Shown here: piece after piece, positions 1 through 6,572 of the stretch
How positions within the stretch are numbered: position 1 is the stretch's first letter
Layout of the letters: each line of letters opens with the position of its first letter
Assembly (NCBI GenBank): GCA_004357505.1
Contig: SMWC01000083.1
Location: 1 to 12,634 of the forward strand
Direction: 5' to 3'
DNA length: 12,634 nucleotides
DNA from: Gammaproteobacteria bacterium
GTDB lineage: Bacteria; Pseudomonadota; Gammaproteobacteria; Steroidobacterales; Rariloculaceae
Notes under the pieces: model-generated
What the model saw: the letters and a program-made list of their open reading frames with translations, nothing else
Database searches by the model: none
What the model was told of the DNA's origin: nothing
Position numbers and translations under genes: made by a program

Positions 1-312
1 CCAGTTGCTCTCGTGCTTCAGCCCTAAGTCGTAGAGTATAGGCCAGGTATAAAGACCGGTATTGTGGCCGTCGTCGAACACCAGCCTGACGGCGTATCGG
101 CCGACCGGTTCGATCTGATCTATGTTGACTGCTTGTTTTCCGCTGACGAGCACGCATTCCCCTCCACCATGTCCTTGAACTTCGGCCGACGGCGAGAATA
201 CACGCAGATACTCGGCTGTCAGCTCGAACGAACGGCCGTCGGAGAAGCTGATTTGAAGCTTGCGCGAGCGTTTCTGCAGCGTGATATCGAGCGGATGGGG
301 CGCGGTATGCAT
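1..312 (-). CDS. DUF971 / GBBH-like N-terminal domain protein (3' end outside window)
   Basis: The minus strand reads 104 codons from an ATG at 312-310 to the window edge without a stop. The protein contains LRVFSPSAEVQGHG around residues 42-55 and ends in the window with an FDDGHNTGLYTW stretch followed by LYDLGL. These are hallmarks of the DUF971 family, which resembles the N-terminal domain of gamma-butyrobetaine hydroxylase. Family members of about 120 residues are free-standing proteins of unknown function, so roughly the last 15-25 residues are probably missing here. The start codon follows the hslU stop with no spacing (TAAATG) and has no clear ribosome binding site, which suggests translation coupled to hslU. 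In several gammaproteobacteria this gene links hslVU to ubiE, so ubiE may lie just outside the window; that is inference. The family assignment is firm, the function is not. Confidence 0.9.
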   Translation of the reverse strand, partial: MHTAPHPLDITLQKRSRKLQISFSDGRSFELTAEYLRVFSPSAEVQGHGGGECVLVSGKQAVNIDQIEPVGRYAVRLVFDDGHNTGLYTWPILYDLGLKHESNW

Positions 313-1620
313 TTATAGTATGTAGCGTGTCAGATCCTCATTCTTCACGAGCTCGCCTAGATGTTCATCGACGTAGGCTGCGTCGACGACGACAGACTGT
401 CCGCCCTTGTCCGCCGCCTCAAACGAGACGACCTCCAACAAACGTTCCATGACGGTGTGCAGCCGCCGCGCACCGATGTTCTCGGTACGTTCGTTGACAT
501 GGAAAGCCACTTCGGCGATGCGCTGAATTCCGTCGGCCTCGAAACTCAATTCAACTCTCTCCGCACCCATCAGCGCCGTGTATTGCTCAGTAAGAGAAGC
601 GTCCGGCTCGGTGAGAATGCGAACGAAGTCAGCCGTGCTCAATGCGTTCAGCTCAACGCGGATTGGGAAACGCCCTTGTAGCTCAGGGATCAGATCCGAC
701 GGCTTTACCACAGTGAACGCGCCGGACGCGATGAACAAGATATGGTCGGTGCGAATCATACCGTAGCGCGTACTGACGGTGCAGCCCTCGACCAGCGGTA
801 AAAGATCGCGCTGCACACCTTCTCTCGAAACGTCCGCGCCGATCGTATCCGCGCGACGTACAACTTTATCGATCTCGTCGAGAAACACGATGCCATCTTG
901 CTCCACGGCGTTGAGTGCCTTGACCTTAATGTCCTCCTCGTTGATCATTTTGCCCGCCTCTTCGTCCGTAAGAACCTTCAACGCAGCTTCAACCTTAAGC
1001 TTTCGCTTGCTGCGCCGCCCGCCCGAGACGTTCTGGAACATGCTCTGCAACTGATTGGTCATCTCCTCCATCCCCGGAGGCGCCATGATTTCCACGCCGA
1101 TCACCGGCGACTCGACCTCGATCTCGATCTCACGGTCATTCAGTGCCCCTTCCCGGAGCATCTTGCGGAAACGTTGCCGGGTCTCTCCGCCGTCACCGTC
1201 ATCCTGCGATCCCGGTAACAACGCATTCAACAACCGATCTTCCGCGGCATCCGCCGCCCGATGATTGACCCTGGCAAGCTCCTCTTCGCGTACCAATTTG
1301 ACAGCCATGTCGGCTAGATCGCGGATGATCGAATCTACCTCGCGGCCAACATAACCGACCTCGGTGAATTTCGTGGCTTCGACTTTGATGAACGGCGCCT
1401 TGGCGAGACGGGCGAGACGTCGGGCAATTTCCGTCTTGCCGACGCCGGTTGGTCCGATCATGAGAATATTCTTCGGTGTGATCTCGCTGCCGAGCGGTTC
1501 GCCGACCTGCGCCCGGCGCCAACGATTTCGCAATGCGATTGCGACCGAGCGCTTCGCCTCCTCCTGGCCGATGATGTGCTTATCCAGTTCCGCAACGATT
1601 TCTCTGGGGGTCATCGACAT
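313..1620 (-). CDS. hslU: ATP-dependent protease ATPase subunit HslU (ClpY)
   Basis: This is the AAA+ unfoldase of the cytoplasmic HslUV protease. It binds ATP, unfolds substrates and threads them into the HslV chamber. The 435 residues are close to the 443 of E. coli. Visible motifs are the opening TPREIVAELDKHIIGQ, Walker A GPTGVGKT at 56-63, the pore loop GYVG at 89-92, the inserted I-domain at roughly 110-235, Walker B IVFLDEIDK at 244-252, the sensor-1 region FIASGAF at 296-302, the arginine finger region ELQGRFPIR at 313-321, sensor-2 GARR at 383-386, and the C-terminal TRYIL that docks into HslV. The ATG at 1620 matches the family N-terminus. The gene lies 111 nt downstream of hslV, and that gap can fold into a long stem that covers the bases just before this start. 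All key residues seem intact. Confidence 0.98.
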   Translation of the reverse strand: MSMTPREIVAELDKHIIGQEEAKRSVAIALRNRWRRAQVGEPLGSEITPKNILMIGPTGVGKTEIARRLARLAKAPFIKVEATKFTEVGYVGREVDSIIRDLADMAVKLVREEELARVNHRAADAAEDRLLNALLPGSQDDGDGGETRQRFRKMLREGALNDREIEIEVESPVIGVEIMAPPGMEEMTNQLQSMFQNVSGGRRSKRKLKVEAALKVLTDEEAGKMINEEDIKVKALNAVEQDGIVFLDEIDKVVRRADTIGADVSREGVQRDLLPLVEGCTVSTRYGMIRTDHILFIASGAFTVVKPSDLIPELQGRFPIRVELNALSTADFVRILTEPDASLTEQYTALMGAERVELSFEADGIQRIAEVAFHVNERTENIGARRLHTVMERLLEVVSFEAADKGGQSVVVDAAYVDEHLGELVKNEDLTRYIL

Positions 1621-1621
1621 G

Positions 1622-1723
1622 CTAGCCCGCCTATTGAGTCAGAACTCCGATAGCAATGAATCTTCTCCATCGTAAAGTATTTGAGCCGAGCGCGGCGACC
1701 GTCTGGTGCAATAGGCGGGCCAG
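1622..1723 (-). promoter_or_regulatory. Long-range stem bracketing the hslV-hslU gap and covering the hslU start region
   Basis: GCCCGCCTATTG at 1625-1636 is the exact reverse complement of CAATAGGCGGGC at 1709-1720. In the minus-strand transcript the pairing extends by a G-U wobble, a U-A and a C-G pair to 15 bp (1709-1723 with 1622-1636). The 72-nt loop holds most of the hslV-hslU gap. The 3' arm ends one base before the hslU ATG and contains the only purine-rich stretch (AGGCGGG) that could serve as its ribosome binding site. The wobble works only in the sense mRNA, not in the opposite transcript, which leans towards a role in RNA. The repeat is seen directly; regulation of hslU translation is inference. 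An alternative is a 96-bp insertion with 12-bp terminal repeats, but I see no target duplication. Confidence 0.45.
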
Positions 1724-1731
1724 AGCTCGCT

Positions 1732-2268
1732 CTATCGGCCGAGTTCCTCGATCGTGATCTGATCGTTGGTGTAGATGCAGATGTCGCCCGCAATGGTGAG
1801 CGCCTTTTCGACAATCGTTCGGGCATCCAAATCCGTGTTATCCAACAACGCTTGAGCCGCTGCTTGCGCGTAGGCCCCGCCGGAACCGATGACAAGTACA
1901 TCGTGCTCGGGTTCGATCACGTCTCCGGTACCGGAAATCAGTAGAGACTGCTTTACGTCCGCGACACACAGCAATGCTTCCAAGCGCCTTAGCATTCGGT
2001 CCGTCCGCCAGTCCTTCGCGAGTTCGATCGCCGCACGCGTAAGATTGCCAAACTGCTCAAGTTTCTTCTCGAAATACTCGAACAGCGTGAACGCGTCCGC
2101 GGTTCCGCCTGCGAAGCCGGCCAGGACCTTGCCGTCGTGTAAATGCCTCACTTTGCGCGCATTACCCTTGATGACTTTGTCGCCGAGCGTGACTTGCCCG
2201 TCGCCGCCCAGTGCGACGTGGCCGTTGCGACGTACGCAGACAATAGTCGTGCCGTGGAATTTATCCAT
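1732..2268 (-). CDS. hslV: ATP-dependent protease proteolytic subunit HslV (ClpQ)
   Basis: This is the threonine peptidase of the cytoplasmic HslUV complex, family T1, related to proteasome beta subunits. The 178 residues compare with 176 in E. coli. The N-terminus is MDKFHGTTIVCVRRNG, so the catalytic threonine is Thr7 and a six-residue leader must be removed to expose it. The E. coli protein begins Met-Thr-Thr and loses only the methionine. Other visible family blocks are GDGQVTLG, AGFAGGTADAFTLFE, AKDWRTDRMLRRLEA, IGSGGAYAQAAA and AGDICIYTND. The gene lies 38 nt after the xerC stop, and this gap can form a hairpin reaching to 4 nt before the ATG. Only a weak GGA is available as ribosome binding site, and it lies in that hairpin. 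Confidence 0.98.
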   Translation of the reverse strand: MDKFHGTTIVCVRRNGHVALGGDGQVTLGDKVIKGNARKVRHLHDGKVLAGFAGGTADAFTLFEYFEKKLEQFGNLTRAAIELAKDWRTDRMLRRLEALLCVADVKQSLLISGTGDVIEPEHDVLVIGSGGAYAQAAAQALLDNTDLDARTIVEKALTIAGDICIYTNDQITIEELGR

Positions 2269-2272
2269 GTCG

Positions 2273-2306
2273 AGTCCGGACTGGTGACCGGCTCGGTCGC
2301 CGGACT
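2273..2306 (-). promoter_or_regulatory. Two-part hairpin between xerC stop and hslV start
   Basis: The xerC-hslV gap carries nested inverted repeats: AGTCCGG at 2273-2279 with CCGGACT at 2300-2306, and inside it GACCG at 2286-2290 with CGGTC at 2294-2298 around a 3-nt loop. In the mRNA the 5' arm begins directly after the xerC UGA and the 3' arm ends 4 nt before the hslV AUG, so the GGA that could bind the ribosome is paired. AGTCCGGACT at 2273-2282 is also a perfect 10-bp palindrome. No T-run follows, so it does not look like an intrinsic terminator. The repeats are observed. A role in coupling hslV to xerC translation or in temperature-dependent opening is inference. Confidence 0.4.
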
Positions 2307-3203
2307 TCAGTCGCTCCGGCGCCTCGCCCGAGGGTGCGCTTGATCGTATATATGGGCAAGGTGCTGGAAATCAAGGTGCGTGTAAATCTGGGTCGTGGAG
2401 ATACTCGCATGGCCGAGCAGTTCCTGGACGGCGCGCAGGTCGCCGCTGGCTTCGAGGAGATGCGTCGCGAAGGAGTGTCTGAGTATATGCGGGTGGATCG
2501 GAAGTCCCGCGCCCCAACGTTTGGCCCACTGTTTGAGCCGTGCCTGGACGCTACGACCCGCTAGGCGGGTGCCACGCCGAGAGACGAACAGCGCAGGCTC
2601 ATCGCCCGCCACGATCGCTGCACGGACTTCGATCCAGGCCTCGAGCGCCGCGACAGCATACCGGCCCACAGGCACGATTCGTGTCTTGTCGCCCTTGCCG
2701 GTGATCCGGACCGTCCGATCGGTCAGGTCGAGCTCGGCAAGGTCCAGCCCCACCAGCTCCGACAACCTCAATCCGGACGAGTAGAACAATTCCAGCATCG
2801 CGCGGTCACGAACCGAGAATAGATCGTCACCCTGCAACGCGAGGAGACCGGCGACCTGGTCGGCATCCAAGGTCGCCGGCAAACGTCGCGCCGGCTTCGG
2901 CGCTCGTACGCTCGAAGCCGGATTAGCAGTCAGAATGTGTTCCTGTACCAGATAGGCGAGAAACCGTCGTACGGCTGACAGCCGTCTGGCGATACTGCGA
3001 GGGTTTAACCCTTTCCTATGGCACTCCGCCGCGAATTCCCGCACGGCGAATGAATCGAGTTTCGCTAGTTCGATCTTGCCGCGACCACAGAAAGCCAGAA
3101 AGGTGTTCAGGTCATGCTGATAGGCTGTTAGCGTGTGCGGTGAGAGCCGCCTTTCATCCTTCAAGTGCCGGATAAAACTCGCTAGGAGTTCATCAGCGCT
3201 CAT
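2307..3203 (-). CDS. xerC: Tyrosine recombinase XerC
   Basis: XerC with XerD resolves chromosome dimers at dif during division. From the ATG at 3203 the protein has 298 residues, the same length as E. coli XerC. The N-terminal SAM-like DNA-binding domain (residues about 1-90) holds ERRLSPHTLTAYQHDL. The catalytic domain shows the full set: Arg146 in SGLRLSEL, Lys170 in GKGDK, His239 and Arg242 in HPHILRHSFATH, His265 in LLGHASI, and nucleophile Tyr274 in TTQIYTHLDFQHL. That last block and the terminal AHPRARR are typical of XerC rather than XerD or phage integrases. The frame is open upstream to a TTG at 3245, but the ATG starts 4 nt after the stop of the DUF484 gene and matches the family N-terminus, so I prefer it. 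The dapF-DUF484-xerC order also supports the assignment. Confidence 0.97.
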   Translation of the reverse strand: MSADELLASFIRHLKDERRLSPHTLTAYQHDLNTFLAFCGRGKIELAKLDSFAVREFAAECHRKGLNPRSIARRLSAVRRFLAYLVQEHILTANPASSVRAPKPARRLPATLDADQVAGLLALQGDDLFSVRDRAMLELFYSSGLRLSELVGLDLAELDLTDRTVRITGKGDKTRIVPVGRYAVAALEAWIEVRAAIVAGDEPALFVSRRGTRLAGRSVQARLKQWAKRWGAGLPIHPHILRHSFATHLLEASGDLRAVQELLGHASISTTQIYTHLDFQHLAHIYDQAHPRARRRSD

Positions 3204-3207
3204 GTTT

Positions 3208-3939
3208 TTAGGACCCAGCCGCGGTGTCCGGACTCTGGTGACCAAGCAGCGCTACGGACACTAATTCACCGAGTCGTGCCAGAAAATCCGTTTTCTGCTC
3301 GGGGTTGAAATAATCCGGGTCCCGGCTACCGATGACCAGGAAACCCAGCGCCGCTTGCGCGCCTAACGGCACCAGAGCCGCTGAACTGATTTCACGCGCA
3401 TTCTCCGCAAACAGGAATGTCTTCTGCCGGCCGCGGATCAGCCCGCACCGAGGTCGAGCAGACTTTAGGAAGCTTGCAAAGGGCTTAAGCCCCGGATCGC
3501 CGCGATCGACGATCTTTAGAAACCCTTCGCGGGCTATCGTTTCGTCCTGGAGCGGCGGGAACAGAACGACGGCCGCGCGATCGGCCTGAAAGTCCTCTCT
3601 AAGACAGGTCTCCAGCGTCTCGATGCGTGCAGCATGACCAGGCGTTGTCATGAGTCGGATCGACAGGCGGTGAAGTCTTGCTACCAGCAAGTCGTTCGAC
3701 CTGGCCACAGTCACCAGCTCCTTGAGTTGGCGCTCCAGATCTTGACTGCGCTGTCTAAGCACCGTGATCTGGCGCTCGACTAGCGATATGGCGGCACCGC
3801 CCGGCTTGTGGGCGACCTTAAGATCCATCAAAAGACTCGAATGCCGGTCGAAGAAGTCCGCGTGGCGTTGCAAGTACTCAGCGATATCGTCGTCGGAAAA
3901 AGTTTCCTCGACTACAGCCTCACTCTTTTGTTGACTCAT
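3208..3939 (-). CDS. DUF484 family protein
   Basis: This is a cytoplasmic protein of about 243 residues. The N-terminal part has the family pattern: AEYLQRHADFFDRHSSLLMDLKV, then GGAAISLVERQITVLRQR, a predicted coiled coil with ERQLKELVTVARSNDLL, and a C-terminal GAF-like half with LVPLGAQAALGFLVIGSRD and a closing DFLARLGELVSVAL. The family is found between dapF and xerC in many gammaproteobacteria, as here, but its function is unknown to me. The ATG at 3939 overlaps the dapF end by 20 nt. A TTG at 3945 lies 4 nt after GAGGGG and is a serious alternative that would add two residues. The short overlap with dapF and the 4-nt gap to xerC indicate one transcript with coupled translation. Confidence 0.93.
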   Translation of the reverse strand: MSQQKSEAVVEETFSDDDIAEYLQRHADFFDRHSSLLMDLKVAHKPGGAAISLVERQITVLRQRSQDLERQLKELVTVARSNDLLVARLHRLSIRLMTTPGHAARIETLETCLREDFQADRAAVVLFPPLQDETIAREGFLKIVDRGDPGLKPFASFLKSARPRCGLIRGRQKTFLFAENAREISSAALVPLGAQAALGFLVIGSRDPDYFNPEQKTDFLARLGELVSVALLGHQSPDTAAGS

Positions 3940-4759
3940 ATTCAATCTGCCCCTCGTAGACCCACGTCGTGGGCCCGGATAGCCACAACGGACTCCCGGA
4001 TCCCTGCCAGCTCACCTCCAGCACACCGCCCGGAAGACTCACATCTACCCGCGCTCCCAGCAACCCCCAGCGTCGGCCGACGGCCACTGCGGCGGCAGCC
4101 CCCGTGCCGCAGGCCAAGGTCTCCCCGACACCGCGCTCGAATACCCGCAGGCGGATCCGAGCTGCGTCCTGAACCTCCATGAAGCCGACGTTTACCCCTC
4201 TGGCAAACGCGCTGTGCTCCTGAAACTCCGCCCCCAGTATACCGACCGGCGCCTCATCCACGGAATCCGTGCTGATCACGACATGGGGATTACCCAGCGA
4301 AACTGCCCCGAACTGGACCTTTCGACCGCCGATACGCAGATCATAGGTCGCAGCTTCGCCTTTGACCTCGAACGGCAGAGCGGCAGGTACGAAGTTCGGC
4401 TCACCGAGGTTCACGCTGACCTGACCGTCAGCGAGAATTCGCGCTTCCACGGCCCCACTAGCGCTCATCAGCTTAAACCGGTCAGCGCCGCTCTCTGCGG
4501 CTAGAAATTGCGCCACGCAGCGAACACCGTTACCGCATTGCTCAACTTCGTTACCGTCAGCGTTGAAAACCCGATACGCTCCATCCCCCGGACCTTGGTA
4601 GTCCTCTTCGATAAGCATCAGCTGGTCGAAGCCGGCGCCACGTCGCCGATCCGCCCAACGACGAACCAACGCCTGACTCGGAAGACCGATCCCCGACGGC
4701 CAACGCATGACCATGAAGTCGTTGCCGATGCCGTGCATTTTTGTGAACTGTAGCTTCAT
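3920..4759 (-). CDS. dapF: Diaminopimelate epimerase DapF
   Basis: DapF converts LL-diaminopimelate to the meso form, the precursor of lysine and of the peptidoglycan peptide. From the ATG at 4759 the protein has 279 residues (E. coli 274). The start MKLQFTKMHGIGNDFMV is the family N-terminus. Both catalytic cysteines are present: Cys75 in NADGNEVEQCGNGVRC and Cys217 in GVGETLACGTGAAA. Other family blocks are SLGNPHVV and RIRLRVFERG. The frame is open upstream to 4888, but that extension, including an ATG at 4804, has no family similarity that I can see and no clear ribosome binding site. I do not see the small lipoprotein gene (lptM type) that precedes dapF in E. coli. The gene heads the minus-strand operon and is divergent from ubiD. 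Confidence 0.97.
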   Translation of the reverse strand: MKLQFTKMHGIGNDFMVMRWPSGIGLPSQALVRRWADRRRGAGFDQLMLIEEDYQGPGDGAYRVFNADGNEVEQCGNGVRCVAQFLAAESGADRFKLMSASGAVEARILADGQVSVNLGEPNFVPAALPFEVKGEAATYDLRIGGRKVQFGAVSLGNPHVVISTDSVDEAPVGILGAEFQEHSAFARGVNVGFMEVQDAARIRLRVFERGVGETLACGTGAAAAVAVGRRWGLLGARVDVSLPGGVLEVSWQGSGSPLWLSGPTTWVYEGQIEYESTKE

Positions 4760-4825
4760 GGTGCGAATGCCATTCCCTGCAGACTGCGCCTTGTCTTGGA
4801 TCATCTGAGCAGTTCTGATCTCTTC

Positions 4826-4852
4826 AATATAGCCTTGTTGAACCACTAGCAA
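4826..4852 (-). promoter_or_regulatory. Possible promoter of the dapF operon
   Basis: Reading the minus strand upstream of dapF, TTGCTA (4852-4847) is followed after 15 nt by TATATT (4831-4826). The -10 matches five of six consensus bases and the -35 four of six, but the spacer is short. Transcription would start near 4819 and leave a leader of about 60 nt. It is the best sigma-70-like candidate I see in the 184-bp divergent gap between dapF and ubiD, and no better than weak. Confidence 0.25.
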
Positions 4853-4943
4853 TAACGTCCACAGAAGGTTAAGTTGATCGGCCCCCACAACGGACGGCCC
4901 CTAAGAGCTGAAGCTACCCGCTGCAGCCGCGGATAAGATTATA

Positions 4944-6437
4944 GTGGATTCGATCTGGCCCAAACCGCATACGAAGTTCGAAGATCTGCGCAGCTTCCTA
5001 GATGCGCTTGAGGCGCGCGGAGACCTGACGAAGATCGATGTGCCCGTGAACCCGTCGCTCGAGGTCACCGAAATTTGCCGCCGTACGCTCTCTCAGGCAG
5101 GCCCGGCACTACTATTCACCCGGCCCAGCAACGGTCAGGTGCCGATACTGGCGAATCTCTTCGGCACTGCTGAGCGCATTGCAGCCGCACTAGGCACAAC
5201 AGGGCCGGAAGGCTTTCGGCAGCTAGGCAAATTGTTAGCAGCTCTGAAGGCCCCTGAGCCGCCTCAAGGTCTCGGCGATGCCTGGCACAGGCTGCCCCTG
5301 ATCAAAGAGATTCTGAATATGGCACCACGTACGGTGCGTGCGGGCCCCTGCCAGGATGTGGTGCTGGAGGGAAAAGAGGTCGATTTGGGTAGTTGGCCGA
5401 TTCAGACTTGCTGGCCGGACGACGCCGGACCGCTGATCACCTGGGGTCTGACTACTACACGTGGCCCAGCCGCCGAGCGGCAGAATCTCGGCGTCTATCG
5501 ACAACAGGTGATAGACCGAAATCGCATCATCATGCGTTGGCTCCCCCATCGTGGTGGCGCGACCGACTACCGGGCCTGGTGTGAGGTGCATCCGGATCAG
5601 CCGTTCCCCATCGCGGTCACGATTGGTGCCGATCCGGCAACGCTGTTGGCGGCGGTGACGCCTATCCCGGACACGCTGTCGGAGTACGCGTTCGCGGGTC
5701 TGCTTCGCGGTGCTCGAACACGACTTACCCCTTGCCTGGGCTCCGATCTCTCAGTACCGGCAAACGCGGAGATCACGCTGGAGGGGCATATCAAACCCGG
5801 TGACACGGCGGTGGAAGGACCCTTCGGCGATCACACCGGTTACTACAACGAGACCGAGACCTTTCCGGTCATGACGGTGGACAAGATTACCCACCGCACC
5901 GATCCCATTTATCACACGACCTACACTGGCCGACCACCGGACGAGCCCTCGGTACTCGGGCTTGCTCTCAACGACATCTTCGTCCCGGTCCTGCAGACCC
6001 AGTACCCGGAAATCGTCGACTTCTACCTGCCCAGTGAGGCCTGTTCTTACCGCGTGGCGGTGGTCAGTATCCGCAAGCAGTACCCGGGGCACGCGCGGCG
6101 CATCATGTTCGGGATCTGGTCATATCTCCGGCAGTTTACCTATACGAAACTCATCATCGTCGTCGATGACGACATTGATCCCCGCAACTGGTCCGATGTA
6201 ATCTGGGCGATCAGCACCCGTATGGACCCAGCCCGCGACATGCAGCTGGTGGAATCGACGCCGATCGATTATCTCGACTTCGCCTCGCCGATCGCGGGGC
6301 TCGGATCCAAAGTCGGATTTGACGCGACCAATAAATGGCCCGCCGAGACACAGCGACAGTGGGGCAGGCCGATTAGCATGAACGTCGACATCGTGAAACG
6401 CATCGACGAGCTCTGGGATGAGATCGGACTTGACTGA
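4944..6437 (+). CDS. ubiD: 4-hydroxy-3-polyprenylbenzoate decarboxylase UbiD
   Basis: UbiD removes the carboxyl group of 3-polyprenyl-4-hydroxybenzoate in aerobic ubiquinone synthesis. It uses the prenylated flavin made by UbiX, which is not in this window. The 497 residues equal the E. coli length. Family blocks run end to end: RRTLSQAGPALLF (46-58), RQNLGVYRQQVIDRNRIIMR (179-198), the cofactor region RWLPHRGGATDY, DTLSEYAFAGLLRG, EGPFGDHTGYYNE (291-303) with the acidic residue of the active site, YHTTYTGRPPDEP, TRMDPARD and STPIDYLDFASPIAGLGSK. The start is GTG at 4944: upstream codons reach a stop at 4902-4904 with no ATG, GTG or TTG, and the next methionine is far inside the conserved region. 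There is no clear ribosome binding site. Its stop overlaps a small ORF that leads to the ParA gene. Confidence 0.97.
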   Translation: MDSIWPKPHTKFEDLRSFLDALEARGDLTKIDVPVNPSLEVTEICRRTLSQAGPALLFTRPSNGQVPILANLFGTAERIAAALGTTGPEGFRQLGKLLAALKAPEPPQGLGDAWHRLPLIKEILNMAPRTVRAGPCQDVVLEGKEVDLGSWPIQTCWPDDAGPLITWGLTTTRGPAAERQNLGVYRQQVIDRNRIIMRWLPHRGGATDYRAWCEVHPDQPFPIAVTIGADPATLLAAVTPIPDTLSEYAFAGLLRGARTRLTPCLGSDLSVPANAEITLEGHIKPGDTAVEGPFGDHTGYYNETETFPVMTVDKITHRTDPIYHTTYTGRPPDEPSVLGLALNDIFVPVLQTQYPEIVDFYLPSEACSYRVAVVSIRKQYPGHARRIMFGIWSYLRQFTYTKLIIVVDDDIDPRNWSDVIWAISTRMDPARDMQLVESTPIDYLDFASPIAGLGSKVGFDATNKWPAETQRQWGRPISMNVDIVKRIDELWDEIGLD

Positions 6438-6549
6438 GCACCGGTTCCACAGCGTTGCAGCGCGAGCACGATTGGACATTTGTGATGATGCTGGCTACTT
6501 TAGGAACGTCATGCTGGCTAAGCGCCGCGAAAAGAAAAACAAGAACTAG
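6418..6549 (+). CDS. Hypothetical 43-residue protein with basic C-terminus
   Basis: An ATG at 6418, overlapping the ubiD end by 20 nt, opens a frame of 43 codons to a TAG at 6547-6549. The product contains DICDDAGYFRNVMLAKRREK and ends KNKN, so a neutral to acidic middle is followed by a strongly basic tail. I recognise no family. Support for a gene is the operon-like overlap with ubiD, its fit into the gap before the ParA gene, and the absence of any other coding explanation for 6438-6549. Against it are its shortness and only weak purine bases (GAG, GGG) before the ATG. A second ATG at 6511, 5 nt after AGGA, would give a 12-residue Lys/Arg-rich peptide in the same frame. It could be chance, or a remnant of a longer gene. 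Confidence 0.4.
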   Translation: MRSDLTEHRFHSVAARARLDICDDAGYFRNVMLAKRREKKNKN

Positions 6550-6562
6550 AGCCGACAAGCCC

Positions 6563-6567
6563 GGGAG
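6563..6567 (+). promoter_or_regulatory. Ribosome binding site of the ParA-type gene
   Basis: GGGAG lies 5 nt before the ATG at 6573. It is one of the few strong Shine-Dalgarno matches in the window and fixes the start of the ParA-type gene. Confidence 0.7.
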
Positions 6568-6572
6568 AACCT

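Noticed and set aside
898..1264. Several open frames on the plus strand opposite hslU
   Set aside because: They are antisense shadows of a strongly conserved AAA+ gene, with low-complexity or Ser/Arg-rich translations and no family features.
1625..1720. A small insertion element with 12-bp terminal repeats between hslV and hslU
   Set aside because: No target duplication is visible and the arms do not recur in the window. The G-U extension and the position beside the AUG favour an RNA fold, but a genome-wide copy search would decide.
1889..2287. A 132-codon plus-strand frame opposite hslV
   Set aside because: Ser/Pro-rich translation typical of an antisense shadow; HslV on the other strand explains the sequence fully.
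2273..2306. Rho-independent terminator after xerC
   Set aside because: The stem is GC-rich but is followed by CGAC and the hslV ATG instead of a T-run.
3204..3245. A longer xerC starting at TTG 3245
   Set aside because: It would overlap the DUF484 gene by 38 nt and add 14 residues absent from XerC; the ATG at 3203 gives exactly 298 residues.
4214..4504. Plus-strand frame opposite dapF
   Set aside because: DapF with both catalytic cysteines covers this region; the shadow has no recognisable motif.
4760..4943. An lptM-type small lipoprotein gene upstream of dapF
   Set aside because: No signal peptide with a lipobox Cys is encoded on the minus strand here; the frame open to 4888 has no lipobox.
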